Shown one piece after another: positions 42,572-50,237 of a DNA stretch of 64,000 nucleotides. The DNA lies in assembly GCF_004124325.1 (NCBI RefSeq), contig NZ_QBDT01000001.1, forward strand, positions 5,270,001 to 5,334,000, given 5' to 3'. This DNA comes from Streptomyces sp. L2 (lineage in GTDB: Bacteria; Actinomycetota; Actinomycetes; Streptomycetales; Streptomycetaceae). Position 1 is the stretch's first letter; each line of letters opens with the position of its first letter. The notes below the pieces were generated by a model. That model was not told the origin of the DNA and ran no database searches. It worked only from the letters and a program-made list of their open reading frames with translations. A program made the translations under genes and the position numbers.

Positions 42572-45154
42572 TTACGGCGTCCCGGGACCGGCGGCGGACG
42601 GGAAGGTGGCCGCCGTGTAGCGGCGCTGCCGCTCGCGGAACGTGCGGCCGAGGTGATGCTGGAGCCGGGCGTGGCGGAACTGGTAGACCGCTCCGGTCTG
42701 CCGCAGCACCCCGCGGTGGTAGGCGTCGTCCAGGAACGCGGCCGTGTCCCAGGGCAGCCGGCCGGTCAACGGCAGCCAGACCCGCGTCAGTACGACCCAC
42801 TGCCCCCAGGCGGTGAACGCGAGCACGTACGAGACCCCGCCGCCGACGCCGCCGACCGCGCCGATGAGCAGGCCGTCGGCCAGACGCCAGTTCAGCGGGC
42901 CGAGCACCCCCTGCAACAGCGCGACCACCAGACTCCCGCTCCCGGCGATCGCCACGGTGAGCGCCGGTGCCACGACGAGGAACTGACGCGCCACGGTGGC
43001 ACGGTTCGCGGCCAGCAGGCTCACCGGTGTGGCCGCGGCGGTCACGTCCACCGGCGCCTCCAGCGCCGCGACGAGTCCGAACACCAGCGCCGCCGCCGAG
43101 CCGAAGATCAGCCCGAAGCACACCATGTTGATCAGCGTGCTCTCGACCGTGCCGGCGTCGGCGAGCGGCGTGCCCCGGAACACCGCGCGCTCCAGGGAGA
43201 GGGCGCACGCGTAGCCGACGCCCATGACGAATCCGCCCAGCAGCCCGTCCCGGAACCGGGCCGCGAAGGTACGGACCGGGCGGCGGCCGAGTCCACCGCG
43301 CAGGCCGGGCTGCCGCAACCGCACCCTGGCCGGCTCGAACGCCGTACCGCCCCGGACGGAGATCACCAGGGCGTACGCCGACCCGAACGCGAGCCCTGCC
43401 ACGGGGCCCATCAGGCACCCCTGCAGGAAGGTCTCACCGGCCCCGGTGCCGGTGTTGAGGAGACCGACGAGCCAGTCGGCCACCGCGACGCTCAGCGCCG
43501 TCGCCACCACCACAGCGAGGACGCGCGTCGAGCGCGGTAGCGAGTCGCCTATCCGCCACCAGGCGAGGTCCTGCCGGTCACGGTCGCGCCCGACCAACTG
43601 CTGGGCCAGGTAGCCCAGCCAGCGCTCCGCCCGTCCCGCGTCCCAGCCGGCCGGCCGGGGCCGGTGGCCGGCGGCGTCCCGCTCGGGTGCGTGCCGCCGG
43701 TAGCTGGCGGGCACGAACCCCGCCAGCAGGTGCTCCTCCAGGGACCTCACCGTGGGAAACCGCGCGGCGTCCAGCAGTTCGGCGGGGTCGCGGTCGGGCA
43801 CCTCGCTGTACATGGTGCGAGCGAGGACGACCATCAGCGGGGTGGTCAGCACAGCGGCGAGGCGCTCGGCCGCGGGCGCCGCCGGGACGCCGAGCTCCTC
43901 CAGAAGACGGTCCCACAGCCCCGAGCCCGGCCCGGGCCCCGGCCGTACGGTCGTATCGGCGCTGCCCGCGTCACCGCCTGCGTCAGCACCCGCCCCGCGC
44001 GCGCCGGCCCCCTGTACCGGGCGGGCGGTTCTCGGCAGGTAGCCGACGAGGTCCTCGTGGGTGAGATCGGTCAGTTCTAGGCCGGCCGCCCACAGCAGGG
44101 GTGCGTGTGCCGCGCGGACGGCCTCGGCGAACTCGTCCGGGCGGCTGGTGAGCACCAGCGGCAGGGACGTCGCGTTGAGCGACTCCAGCGCCTCCTGTCG
44201 CAGGCCCTCGGCGATCTCGTCGAACCCGTCGAGGACCGGCAGGACGAGGTCGGCGTCGACCAGCGCCGCGGCCAGGGTCGCCCCGCGGGGGCCGCGACGG
44301 GCCAGATGGGGGTGGTCGCGCAGCAGCCGGCCGATCAGCCAGTCCCGCAGCGCGGTGGTCGTCGGGTCCCAGGAGCCCAGGCCGAAGACCACCGGCACCC
44401 GGCCCTGGCCGCCCGACGCCTCAAGGTGGTCCAGCACGAACCGGATGGTCAGGATCGACTTGCCCGACCCGGCCCGGCCGAGAACCACCAACCGCCCGGA
44501 CGAGATCCGCCGGTACACCTCCGCCACGCTCCGCAGGTCACCGCTCAGATCCACCTCACGCGGCACCGCCCCGGGACCGAGACGCTGGATGTTGTCCGAA
44601 CGATCCGTCACCCCCGCGGGCGCCGGCCGCCACCGCACCGGCAGCGGGAACGGATCGTGGACGCGTCGCTGCGCCTCCTCCCGCCGCAGGCGCCGCCGCA
44701 CCTCGGTCGCCAACTCCCGCGTCATGTCGGCCAATCCGCCGGACACCACCGGGTCGGGCGCCCCCACCGGCAACGGCACAGGCGCTGTCACCGATTCCGG
44801 CACCGGCCCCGGCCCCGGCCCCGGCACGGATACGTCCACGACCACACGCGGCGTCGGACGAGTGAGCCCGTCGCCCCTGTCGCCTCCGTCACCGCCGTCG
44901 CCTTCCCCGCCGCCCCCGCCACCCCCCTCCCGCGACCGCGCCAGCAGCGCCACCAGGCGCTCGCGGTCCTCCCGGCCGAGGTCGAGCGCGTCGGCCAGCA
45001 AGTTCACCGTGCCCAGCCGGTGATCGGTGGAGCCCCCGCTCTCCAGCCGGCGGATCGTGCGGACGCTGACCCCGGACCGTTCCGCCACCTGCTCCTGCGT
45101 CAGGCCCGCCTGCGCACGCAGCCGGCGTAACAGCGTGCCGAGCTGATCTGTCAC
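42572..45154 (-). CDS. XRE-NACHT NTPase with C-terminal membrane region
   Basis: Protein of 860 residues from GTG 45154. Residues 1-65 form an XRE helix-turn-helix (L-T-Q-E-Q-V-A-E-R-S-G-V-S-V-R-T-I). A Gly/Asp/Pro-rich linker follows. The NACHT domain begins near residue 225: Walker A G-R-A-G-S-G-K-S, then V-L-P-V-L-D-G-F-D-E-I as Walker B and L-V-L-T-S-R-P sensor. About six membrane helices occupy residues 545-800, and a helical tail (F-R-H-A-R-L-Q-H-H-L) closes the protein. NACHT proteins are STAND NTPases that oligomerise on sensing a signal; some bacterial ones are antiphage. DNA-binding plus membrane parts in one chain is the notable feature. Confidence 0.88.
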   Translation of the reverse strand: MTDQLGTLLRRLRAQAGLTQEQVAERSGVSVRTIRRLESGGSTDHRLGTVNLLADALDLGREDRERLVALLARSREGGGGGGGEGDGGDGGDRGDGLTRPTPRVVVDVSVPGPGPGPVPESVTAPVPLPVGAPDPVVSGGLADMTRELATEVRRRLRREEAQRRVHDPFPLPVRWRPAPAGVTDRSDNIQRLGPGAVPREVDLSGDLRSVAEVYRRISSGRLVVLGRAGSGKSILTIRFVLDHLEASGGQGRVPVVFGLGSWDPTTTALRDWLIGRLLRDHPHLARRGPRGATLAAALVDADLVLPVLDGFDEIAEGLRQEALESLNATSLPLVLTSRPDEFAEAVRAAHAPLLWAAGLELTDLTHEDLVGYLPRTARPVQGAGARGAGADAGGDAGSADTTVRPGPGPGSGLWDRLLEELGVPAAPAAERLAAVLTTPLMVVLARTMYSEVPDRDPAELLDAARFPTVRSLEEHLLAGFVPASYRRHAPERDAAGHRPRPAGWDAGRAERWLGYLAQQLVGRDRDRQDLAWWRIGDSLPRSTRVLAVVVATALSVAVADWLVGLLNTGTGAGETFLQGCLMGPVAGLAFGSAYALVISVRGGTAFEPARVRLRQPGLRGGLGRRPVRTFAARFRDGLLGGFVMGVGYACALSLERAVFRGTPLADAGTVESTLINMVCFGLIFGSAAALVFGLVAALEAPVDVTAAATPVSLLAANRATVARQFLVVAPALTVAIAGSGSLVVALLQGVLGPLNWRLADGLLIGAVGGVGGGVSYVLAFTAWGQWVVLTRVWLPLTGRLPWDTAAFLDDAYHRGVLRQTGAVYQFRHARLQHHLGRTFRERQRRYTAATFPSAAGPGTP

Positions 45155-45292
45155 CGAGACGCCTCCCTACTCGCCAGTAAGAACCTCGGTGAGCGTACCG
45201 GCGGCACCGGCCACCGATGGCCGGTCCCCTGACCTGTGCGAAGAACATGACACACGCCACGATCAGTGCTCCGCGACACGTGAGGAATCGAG

Positions 45293-45520
45293 GTGCGATA
45301 CCGCTACTGGTGCGGCGAATGCGGCTTCAGGACGGCCTGGCTTCCCGAGTCCGACGGTGAACGGCAGCAGATCGAGCACTACGCCGGGAAGCACCCCGGC
45401 ACGCCGCCCGGCGGCCACGTCGAGTCCTCGCGCCGGAACCCGGACGGCGGCCCCGGCTGCGTCCACCTCCTCGCGGTCGTCGTCCTGCTGCTGCTCATCG
45501 CCGCCGCCTGCCACCGCTAG
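45293..45520 (+). CDS. small Cys-pair protein with C-terminal membrane helix
   Basis: Protein of 75 residues from a GTG at 45293. It starts R-Y-R-Y-W-C-G-E-C-G-F with a C-x2-C pair, has two His further on (I-E-H-Y-A-G-K-H-P), which together resemble a C2H2-like zinc site, and ends in a hydrophobic segment L-L-A-V-V-V-L-L-L-L-I. The Cys/His spacing and codon bias suggest a real small gene. It is divergent from the XRE-NACHT gene, and 89 bases upstream of the DUF4185 gene. Confidence 0.6.
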   Translation: MRYRYWCGECGFRTAWLPESDGERQQIEHYAGKHPGTPPGGHVESSRRNPDGGPGCVHLLAVVVLLLLIAAACHR

Positions 45521-45609
45521 CACCGAACGCAACGCCCGTACGCCCAAGGGCTGAACGCCCCACGACCGAACCGCCCCACCACCCGCGCCCGAATCCACGA
45601 AGGAGACCC

Positions 45610-46803
45610 ATGTCCACCTCACCCCGGCCGTCCCGCGGCATCACACGCCGGTCGCTGCTCCGCTCCGGATCCGGTCTCGCCCTGGGCGCCGGTCTCGCCG
45701 TGGGCGCGGGCGTGGCCGGTGCCACGCCCGCCGCCGCGACCAACGGTGTGGGCCAGACCGGCGCGCCCCTGTGCCAGCAGCCCGGCGACTCGGCGAGCCG
45801 GGTCGGGCTGGGCAGCGGGGACCTGGCCATCCCGTACTACCGGGAGCACGACAACACCTGGGGCTACGTGTTCGGCGACTCGTTCGACAGCGCCAACACC
45901 TACCTCGGCTCCCCGGTGATGCTCAACCAGGCGTCCTACGACCCCTCCGGATCGCCCATCTCCTTCACGTGGGCGATGCCGGACGGCAGGGCCACGCAGC
46001 TGTTCGACTACGCGCACAACGCCGACAACGGCTACGGCACCGAGAGCACCCGCATCCCCAACGACTGCATCGAGTTCGGCGGCCGTACCTACCTCCAGTA
46101 CACGTCCGTGGTGCACGGCATCGGCGGTGACCCGCTGCCCGCCGGGGAGGACGGCTCGCTGATGTCGGGCGTCGCCTACTCCGACGACCACGGGCGGACC
46201 TGGACCGACTACCCGTACCACTGGGCGGGCCAGTACCAGGGCGTGAACCAGTCGATGTACGGGATGTGGTCCTTCGCCGGCATCGACCCGGACGGCTGGC
46301 TGTACATCTTCTCGAAGCGCTGGAACGGCACCCACAAGAACACCGCCGACCAGGGGGCGATCCAGCTGTTCCGGATCAACCCCGGCGACTTCCGCGCCGG
46401 CAACTTCGGCGCCCAGCAGAACTGGGCCTACAACGGCGGCTGGTACTGGGCGACCGACGGCACCCCGCCCGCCTCGCTGTTCGGGCCCGGCAACAACATC
46501 GGCGAGTTCTCCGTCAAGCGGATCGGCGACCGCTACTGCATGAGCTGCTTCGACGTCACCGACGGCGCGATCAGCACCCGCAGTGCCGCCCGCCCCGACG
46601 CCGTGTGGTCGGCGCCGACCCCGCAGATCGTCGGCAGCAACGCCTGGCCGCCCACCCACTGGGGCCGCCCCCAGGTGGAGAACCTGTACGGCGGCTACAT
46701 CCACCCCGGCAGCGCCGGCCCGAACTCCCTGACCCTGATCGTCTCCCAGTGGACGGCCCAAGGCGCCTACCGCGTCCTGCAGTTCGACGGCATCACGGCC
46801 TGA
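45610..46803 (+). CDS. Tat-exported DUF4185 domain protein
   Basis: Protein of 397 residues. The N-terminus R-G-I-T-R-R-S-L-L-R-S-G is a twin-arginine signal, followed by a hydrophobic Ala/Gly stretch and A-A-A cleavage region. The rest is a beta-propeller-like DUF4185 domain: W-G-Y-V-F-G-D-S-F-D, Y-L-Q-Y-T-S-V, D-D-H-G-R-T-W-T-D-Y (an Asp-box-like motif) and S-V-K-R-I-G-D-R-Y. Such proteins are thought to act on cell-surface polysaccharides, arabinan in the best-known mycobacterial work. AAGGAG precedes the ATG. Confidence 0.9.
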   Translation: MSTSPRPSRGITRRSLLRSGSGLALGAGLAVGAGVAGATPAAATNGVGQTGAPLCQQPGDSASRVGLGSGDLAIPYYREHDNTWGYVFGDSFDSANTYLGSPVMLNQASYDPSGSPISFTWAMPDGRATQLFDYAHNADNGYGTESTRIPNDCIEFGGRTYLQYTSVVHGIGGDPLPAGEDGSLMSGVAYSDDHGRTWTDYPYHWAGQYQGVNQSMYGMWSFAGIDPDGWLYIFSKRWNGTHKNTADQGAIQLFRINPGDFRAGNFGAQQNWAYNGGWYWATDGTPPASLFGPGNNIGEFSVKRIGDRYCMSCFDVTDGAISTRSAARPDAVWSAPTPQIVGSNAWPPTHWGRPQVENLYGGYIHPGSAGPNSLTLIVSQWTAQGAYRVLQFDGITA

Positions 46804-46994
46804 CGGCGCCGGCGCGCCCACCGGGCGCGCCGGACCCCCGGGCGGTTCGGTACGAGGGGCGGGCCCTGCCGGGTCTGTGGCTCCGAATGAGTGGACTCGC
46901 CGGTTCGCTTATCAGAAGAGAGCTTTTATGGCGAGTCGCCGGTGGTGATGTGGCCGTCCGAGTCCCTGACCCGTGACTGGAAGAGGCGCCCGAC

Positions 46995-48233
46995 ATGCGA
47001 CGTACCCCTCCCCGCAGGCTGCTCGCCGCGACCGCTTTCGTGGCGTCCCTCGTGATCCCCACGGCGGCGGCCCCCGCCACGCTGGCCCACGCGACCGCCG
47101 TCCACCTGACCGCCGCCCGCGCCGCGGCGCCCGCGAGCGCGGTCCGGGGCAACCCGGACGACTGCCGTACCGGCAGGCTCAGCCCCGCCGTGAGCGGACG
47201 GCTGGACAAGACGATCGCGGAGGTCCGCAAGCAGGCGGCCATCCCCGGTGTCGTCGTCGGACTGTGGCTGCCCGGCAAGGGCTGCTACGTCCGCGCGACC
47301 GGAGTCGCCGACACCGCCACCGGAAGGCCGATGACCACCCGCCCCTACGTCCGGATCGGCAGCGAGACGAAGACGTTCACGGTCACCGCGCTGCTCGAAC
47401 TCGTCGACCAGCACCGGATCGGGCTGGACGACCCGATCTCCCGCTATGTGCGCGGTGTGCCGAACGGCCGTCACATCACGCTGCGCCAGCTCGCCGAGAT
47501 GCGCAGCGGACTGTTCCCGTACAGCGCCGACCCGGACTTCGTCCACGACCTGCTGAGCGACCCGGAGCGCTATTTCACCCCCAAGGAACTGCTCGCCTAC
47601 GCCTTCAAGCACGAGAACACCTTCGCGCCGGGCGCGCAGTTCCAGTACTCCAACACCAACCTGATCCTGCTCGGCCTGGCGATCGAGAAGGTCACTGGCC
47701 AGCAGCTCGCCGAGGTCATCCACACCCGCGTGCTCCGGCCGGCCCGCCTGAACCACACACTGTTCCCGCACGGCCCCGAGTTCCCCGAGCCGCATCCGCG
47801 GGGCTACACCGACCAGACGCTGACCGGCGCGGTCGCCGACGCCACCGACTGGAACCCCAGCTGGGCCTGGGCGGCCGGCGCGATGATTTCCAACCTGCGC
47901 GACCTGCACCGCTGGGCGAAGATCGTCGCCACCGGCGAACTCCTCACCCCCCGGACCCAGGCGCAGCGCCTCAAGACCCTTCCGACCGGCTTCCCCGGCA
48001 CCAGCTACGGCCTCGGCATCTTCAAGACCAACGGCTGGATCGGGCACAACGGCTCCATCCCGGGCTACGAGACCGTGACCATGTACCTGCCCTCCCAGAA
48101 GGCCACCATGGTCATCATGATCAACACGGACTCCACCAGCCAGGGCCAGGAACCCTCCACCCTCCTCGCCCGCGCGATCACCGGCATCATCACCCCGGAC
48201 AACGTCTACGACGGCGCCGTCGCCTCCCGCTGA
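46995..48233 (+). CDS. secreted serine hydrolase, beta-lactamase/DD-carboxypeptidase family
   Basis: Protein of 412 residues with a Sec signal peptide (about 1-36). Motifs: S-E-T-K for SxxK, Y-S-N for YxN and G-H-N-G near the C-terminus. V-P-N-G-R-H-I-T-L-R-Q-L-A-E-M-R-S-G-L matches the conserved helix before the active-site loop. Its upstream region holds an 8-bp inverted repeat, GACTCGCC (46894-46901) and GGCGAGTC (46930-46937), flanking a short AT-rich stretch that probably contains the promoter. It is a distant paralogue of the 41170-42384 gene. Confidence 0.92.
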   Translation: MRRTPPRRLLAATAFVASLVIPTAAAPATLAHATAVHLTAARAAAPASAVRGNPDDCRTGRLSPAVSGRLDKTIAEVRKQAAIPGVVVGLWLPGKGCYVRATGVADTATGRPMTTRPYVRIGSETKTFTVTALLELVDQHRIGLDDPISRYVRGVPNGRHITLRQLAEMRSGLFPYSADPDFVHDLLSDPERYFTPKELLAYAFKHENTFAPGAQFQYSNTNLILLGLAIEKVTGQQLAEVIHTRVLRPARLNHTLFPHGPEFPEPHPRGYTDQTLTGAVADATDWNPSWAWAAGAMISNLRDLHRWAKIVATGELLTPRTQAQRLKTLPTGFPGTSYGLGIFKTNGWIGHNGSIPGYETVTMYLPSQKATMVIMINTDSTSQGQEPSTLLARAITGIITPDNVYDGAVASR

Positions 48234-48270
48234 GCAGCACCCGTCTCCCGCTGAGCACCAGCCTCCCGAG

Positions 48271-48293
48271 GGGCCCCGTCATCCACGGGGCCC
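48271..48293. terminator. bidirectional hairpin between convergent genes
   Basis: GGGCCCCGT pairs with ACGGGGCCC around CATCC. It covers the stop codon of the permease remnant on the minus strand and follows the serine hydrolase on the plus strand. Confidence 0.7.
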
Positions 48294-48978
48294 TTCGGCA
48301 CGCGCCCCGCATCCGACGTACAGCGCGACCCCCACGACGAACGCCGCCGACGCCACCGCCCAGGCACCCGGTTGGGACCCCGGCTGCATCGGCCACGCCC
48401 ACACGGTGACCCCGCGCCCGTGCGCCCCCGAGGAGCCCAGGTACACGGCGCTCACGTACCCGAACGCGGGCAGCCAGCTCAGACGGGCGCCGAGCAGTAC
48501 CGACCCGGCGGACCATGCCGCCCGACAGCGTCTTCACCTTCGCGTCGATCCGGTCCCCGAGGCCGACCCGGGCCACCGCCCGCTCGACGGCCTCCGGGGC
48601 ACGCGCGGCCGGCAGCTCCTTCAGCCAGGCCACGTACGCCACGAACTCCCGTACCGTGAAGCCGGGGTAGTAGCCGAACTCCTGCGGGAGGTAGCCGAGC
48701 CGGCGCCGGATCCCGGTCCGGCCGCCGTGCTCGGCGCTGTCCTGCCCGAGGATCTCCACCCGGCCGCCGGACGGCCGGGCCACCGTGGCCAGCACCCGGA
48801 TCAGCGAGGTCTTGCCGGCCCCGTTCGTCCCCAGCAGCCCGTGCACACCGGTGCCGAGATCCAGGTCGACGGAGTCGAGGGCGAGGGTCTTGCGGTGCCG
48901 GACACAGAGCCCGGTCACCCGTATGGAACTCACGGTTTCTCCAGAAACGGACGTGCCGTCAGGGTCAGCGGTCGTCAA
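48279..48978 (-). pseudogene. ABC transporter remnant: ATPase N-half joined out of frame to permease C-terminus
   Basis: From 48978 to about 48512 the minus strand encodes an intact start of an ABC ATPase: G-T-N-G-A-G-K-T, Y-L-P-Q-E-F-G-Y-Y-P-G-F-T and the signature L-S-G-G-M-V-R-R. Walker B and the D-loop should follow but are absent. Instead another frame encodes S-V-L-L-G-A-R-L-S-W-L-P-A-F-G-Y-V, W-A-W-P-M-Q-P-G-S and hydrophobic A-A-F-V-V-G-V-A-L-Y-V, the typical end of the partner permease, stopping at 48279. A deletion has removed the second half of the ATPase gene and most of the permease gene. Confidence 0.75.
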
Positions 48979-49180
48979 GGGCAGCGGTCGTCAAGGACGG
49001 GGGTGGCACGGGCGCCGGGGGCGTCAAGGACGGGTGCGTCACGGGCGGTGGAGGCGTCAAGGACGGGGTCTCAAGGTGTTTCTCCAGGGACCACGCGTCC
49101 GGTTCCGGCAGTGTGCCGTCGGCGTACCGGGCGGCCGTCCTCTCCGACGCGTGCCAGATGCGCGCGTTGTCGTCGGTCAT
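48965..49180 (-). pseudogene. truncated anti-sigma (zf-HC2-type) gene
   Basis: Frame of 71 residues whose ATG overlaps the sigma factor stop as ATGA. R-T-A-A-R-Y-A-D-G-T-L-P-E-P-D-A-W-S-L-E-K-H-L-E is the start of a zf-HC2 anti-sigma domain, but the expected C-x2-C after H-L-E is missing. It is replaced by a Pro/Thr/Ser-rich tail encoded by imperfect repeats containing GTCAAGGACGGG. The zinc site and membrane helix of an anti-sigma factor are therefore gone. Confidence 0.65.
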
Positions 49181-49731
49181 GCGGTGCCTCCCAGCGGGGC
49201 CGGGGTCAACTGGGCGAGAACGGAACGCGGTTCGGCACGCGCGCGCCGGGCGCGGGACTTGACCGTGCCCTCGGGGATGCCGAGCAGCCGGGCCGCCTCC
49301 CGGGTGCTCAGCCCGTCGACGACGGTCGCCCGCAGCACCTCGCGCAGCTCGGGGGAGATCCGGTCCAGCGCGGTGCCGACATCGCCGTACTCCAGACCGG
49401 CCAGCACCCGGTCCTCGGCGGACGGCGCGGCACCGGCCTCGTGGCCGAGGTCCGCCGCCGTCACCGCGTCCATCGGGGCCAGCGGCACCCGCGCGGCCCG
49501 CTCCTGCGCCCGCAGCGCGTCCACCAGCCGCCGGGCCGCGATGGTCCACAGCCAGCCGCCGGCCTCCTCCCCGCGGTGCCCGGACGCCGAACGCCACACC
49601 GTGACGAACGTGTCCTGCAGTATTTCCCGGACGACCTCCCGATCGGCGCACCGCCGGCTCAGCCGCGCGTGCAGCCAGCCGGCGTGCCGGTCGTACAGGG
49701 CGGCCATCGCGGCCGGGTCCCCGCCGGCCAC
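49177..49731 (-). CDS. ECF sigma-70 factor
   Basis: Protein of 184 residues from GTG 49731. Region 2: A-A-L-Y-D-R-H-A-G-W-L-H-A-R-L, E-I-L-Q-D-T-F-V-T-V-W-R and G-G-W-L-W-T-I-A-A-R-R-L-V-D. Region 4: [32 protein letters not shown]. Both regions needed for promoter binding are present. The first codons may be missed, since the frame is open upstream without a start. Because its anti-sigma partner is broken, its activity may be unrestrained. Confidence 0.9.
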   Translation of the reverse strand: MAGGDPAAMAALYDRHAGWLHARLSRRCADREVVREILQDTFVTVWRSASGHRGEEAGGWLWTIAARRLVDALRAQERAARVPLAPMDAVTAADLGHEAGAAPSAEDRVLAGLEYGDVGTALDRISPELREVLRATVVDGLSTREAARLLGIPEGTVKSRARRARAEPRSVLAQLTPAPLGGTA

Positions 49732-49991
49732 GGCCCGCAGCAGCGCCGCGTCCCCGCCCGCGTCGTCCGTCTCCCGGTGGCCCCCACGGGGCGGAACAGT
49801 CTTACAACCGGTCTATCGACCGTCCGGCCCCATCTGGATCACACCCGGCCACCCCACGGCGTGCGATCCCGGGCAGGTGCCGCCCGACCGAGTGAGAGTG
49901 CCCTCGCCGAGACGGGGTAGGCCTGCCGTATCCACCGGAATCCGACCACCGGAAACCGCAGCACGCGATGACCTACCCACAAGGAGCCACC

Positions 49992-50237
49992 GTGGCCGTG
50001 TCGACCCGCCTCCCGATCCCCGCCCCCTCCAAACCCGTGGCGGAGCCGTCCGCCTTCATCGAGGCACCGGGAGTGTGCGTCTTCAGCGCGGAGAGCGCCT
50101 ACGCCGAGGCCCCGCTCACCAGCGAGCCGCCGCTACCCGCCGCCGAGCCCCTGACCAGCGAGCCGCCGCTCGCCGAAGCCACCCCGCTGACCAGCGAGTC
50201 CGACCCCGTCCCGGACTTCTACGGCCCGGCGCTGTAG
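49992..50237 (+). CDS. small repetitive protein upstream of malQ
   Basis: An 81-residue frame from GTG 49992 with AAGGAG 5 bases upstream; an ATG at 49968 is less well placed. The sequence is acidic and Pro/Ala-rich and contains three copies of P-L-T-S-E (residues about 42-70), one Cys, and ends D-F-Y-G-P-A-L. There is no signal peptide or membrane span. Its TAG stop directly abuts the ATG of malQ, so translation is probably coupled. I do not recognise it. It could be a leader or regulatory peptide for malQ, or a short structural protein. Confidence 0.5.
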   Translation: MAVSTRLPIPAPSKPVAEPSAFIEAPGVCVFSAESAYAEAPLTSEPPLPAAEPLTSEPPLAEATPLTSESDPVPDFYGPAL

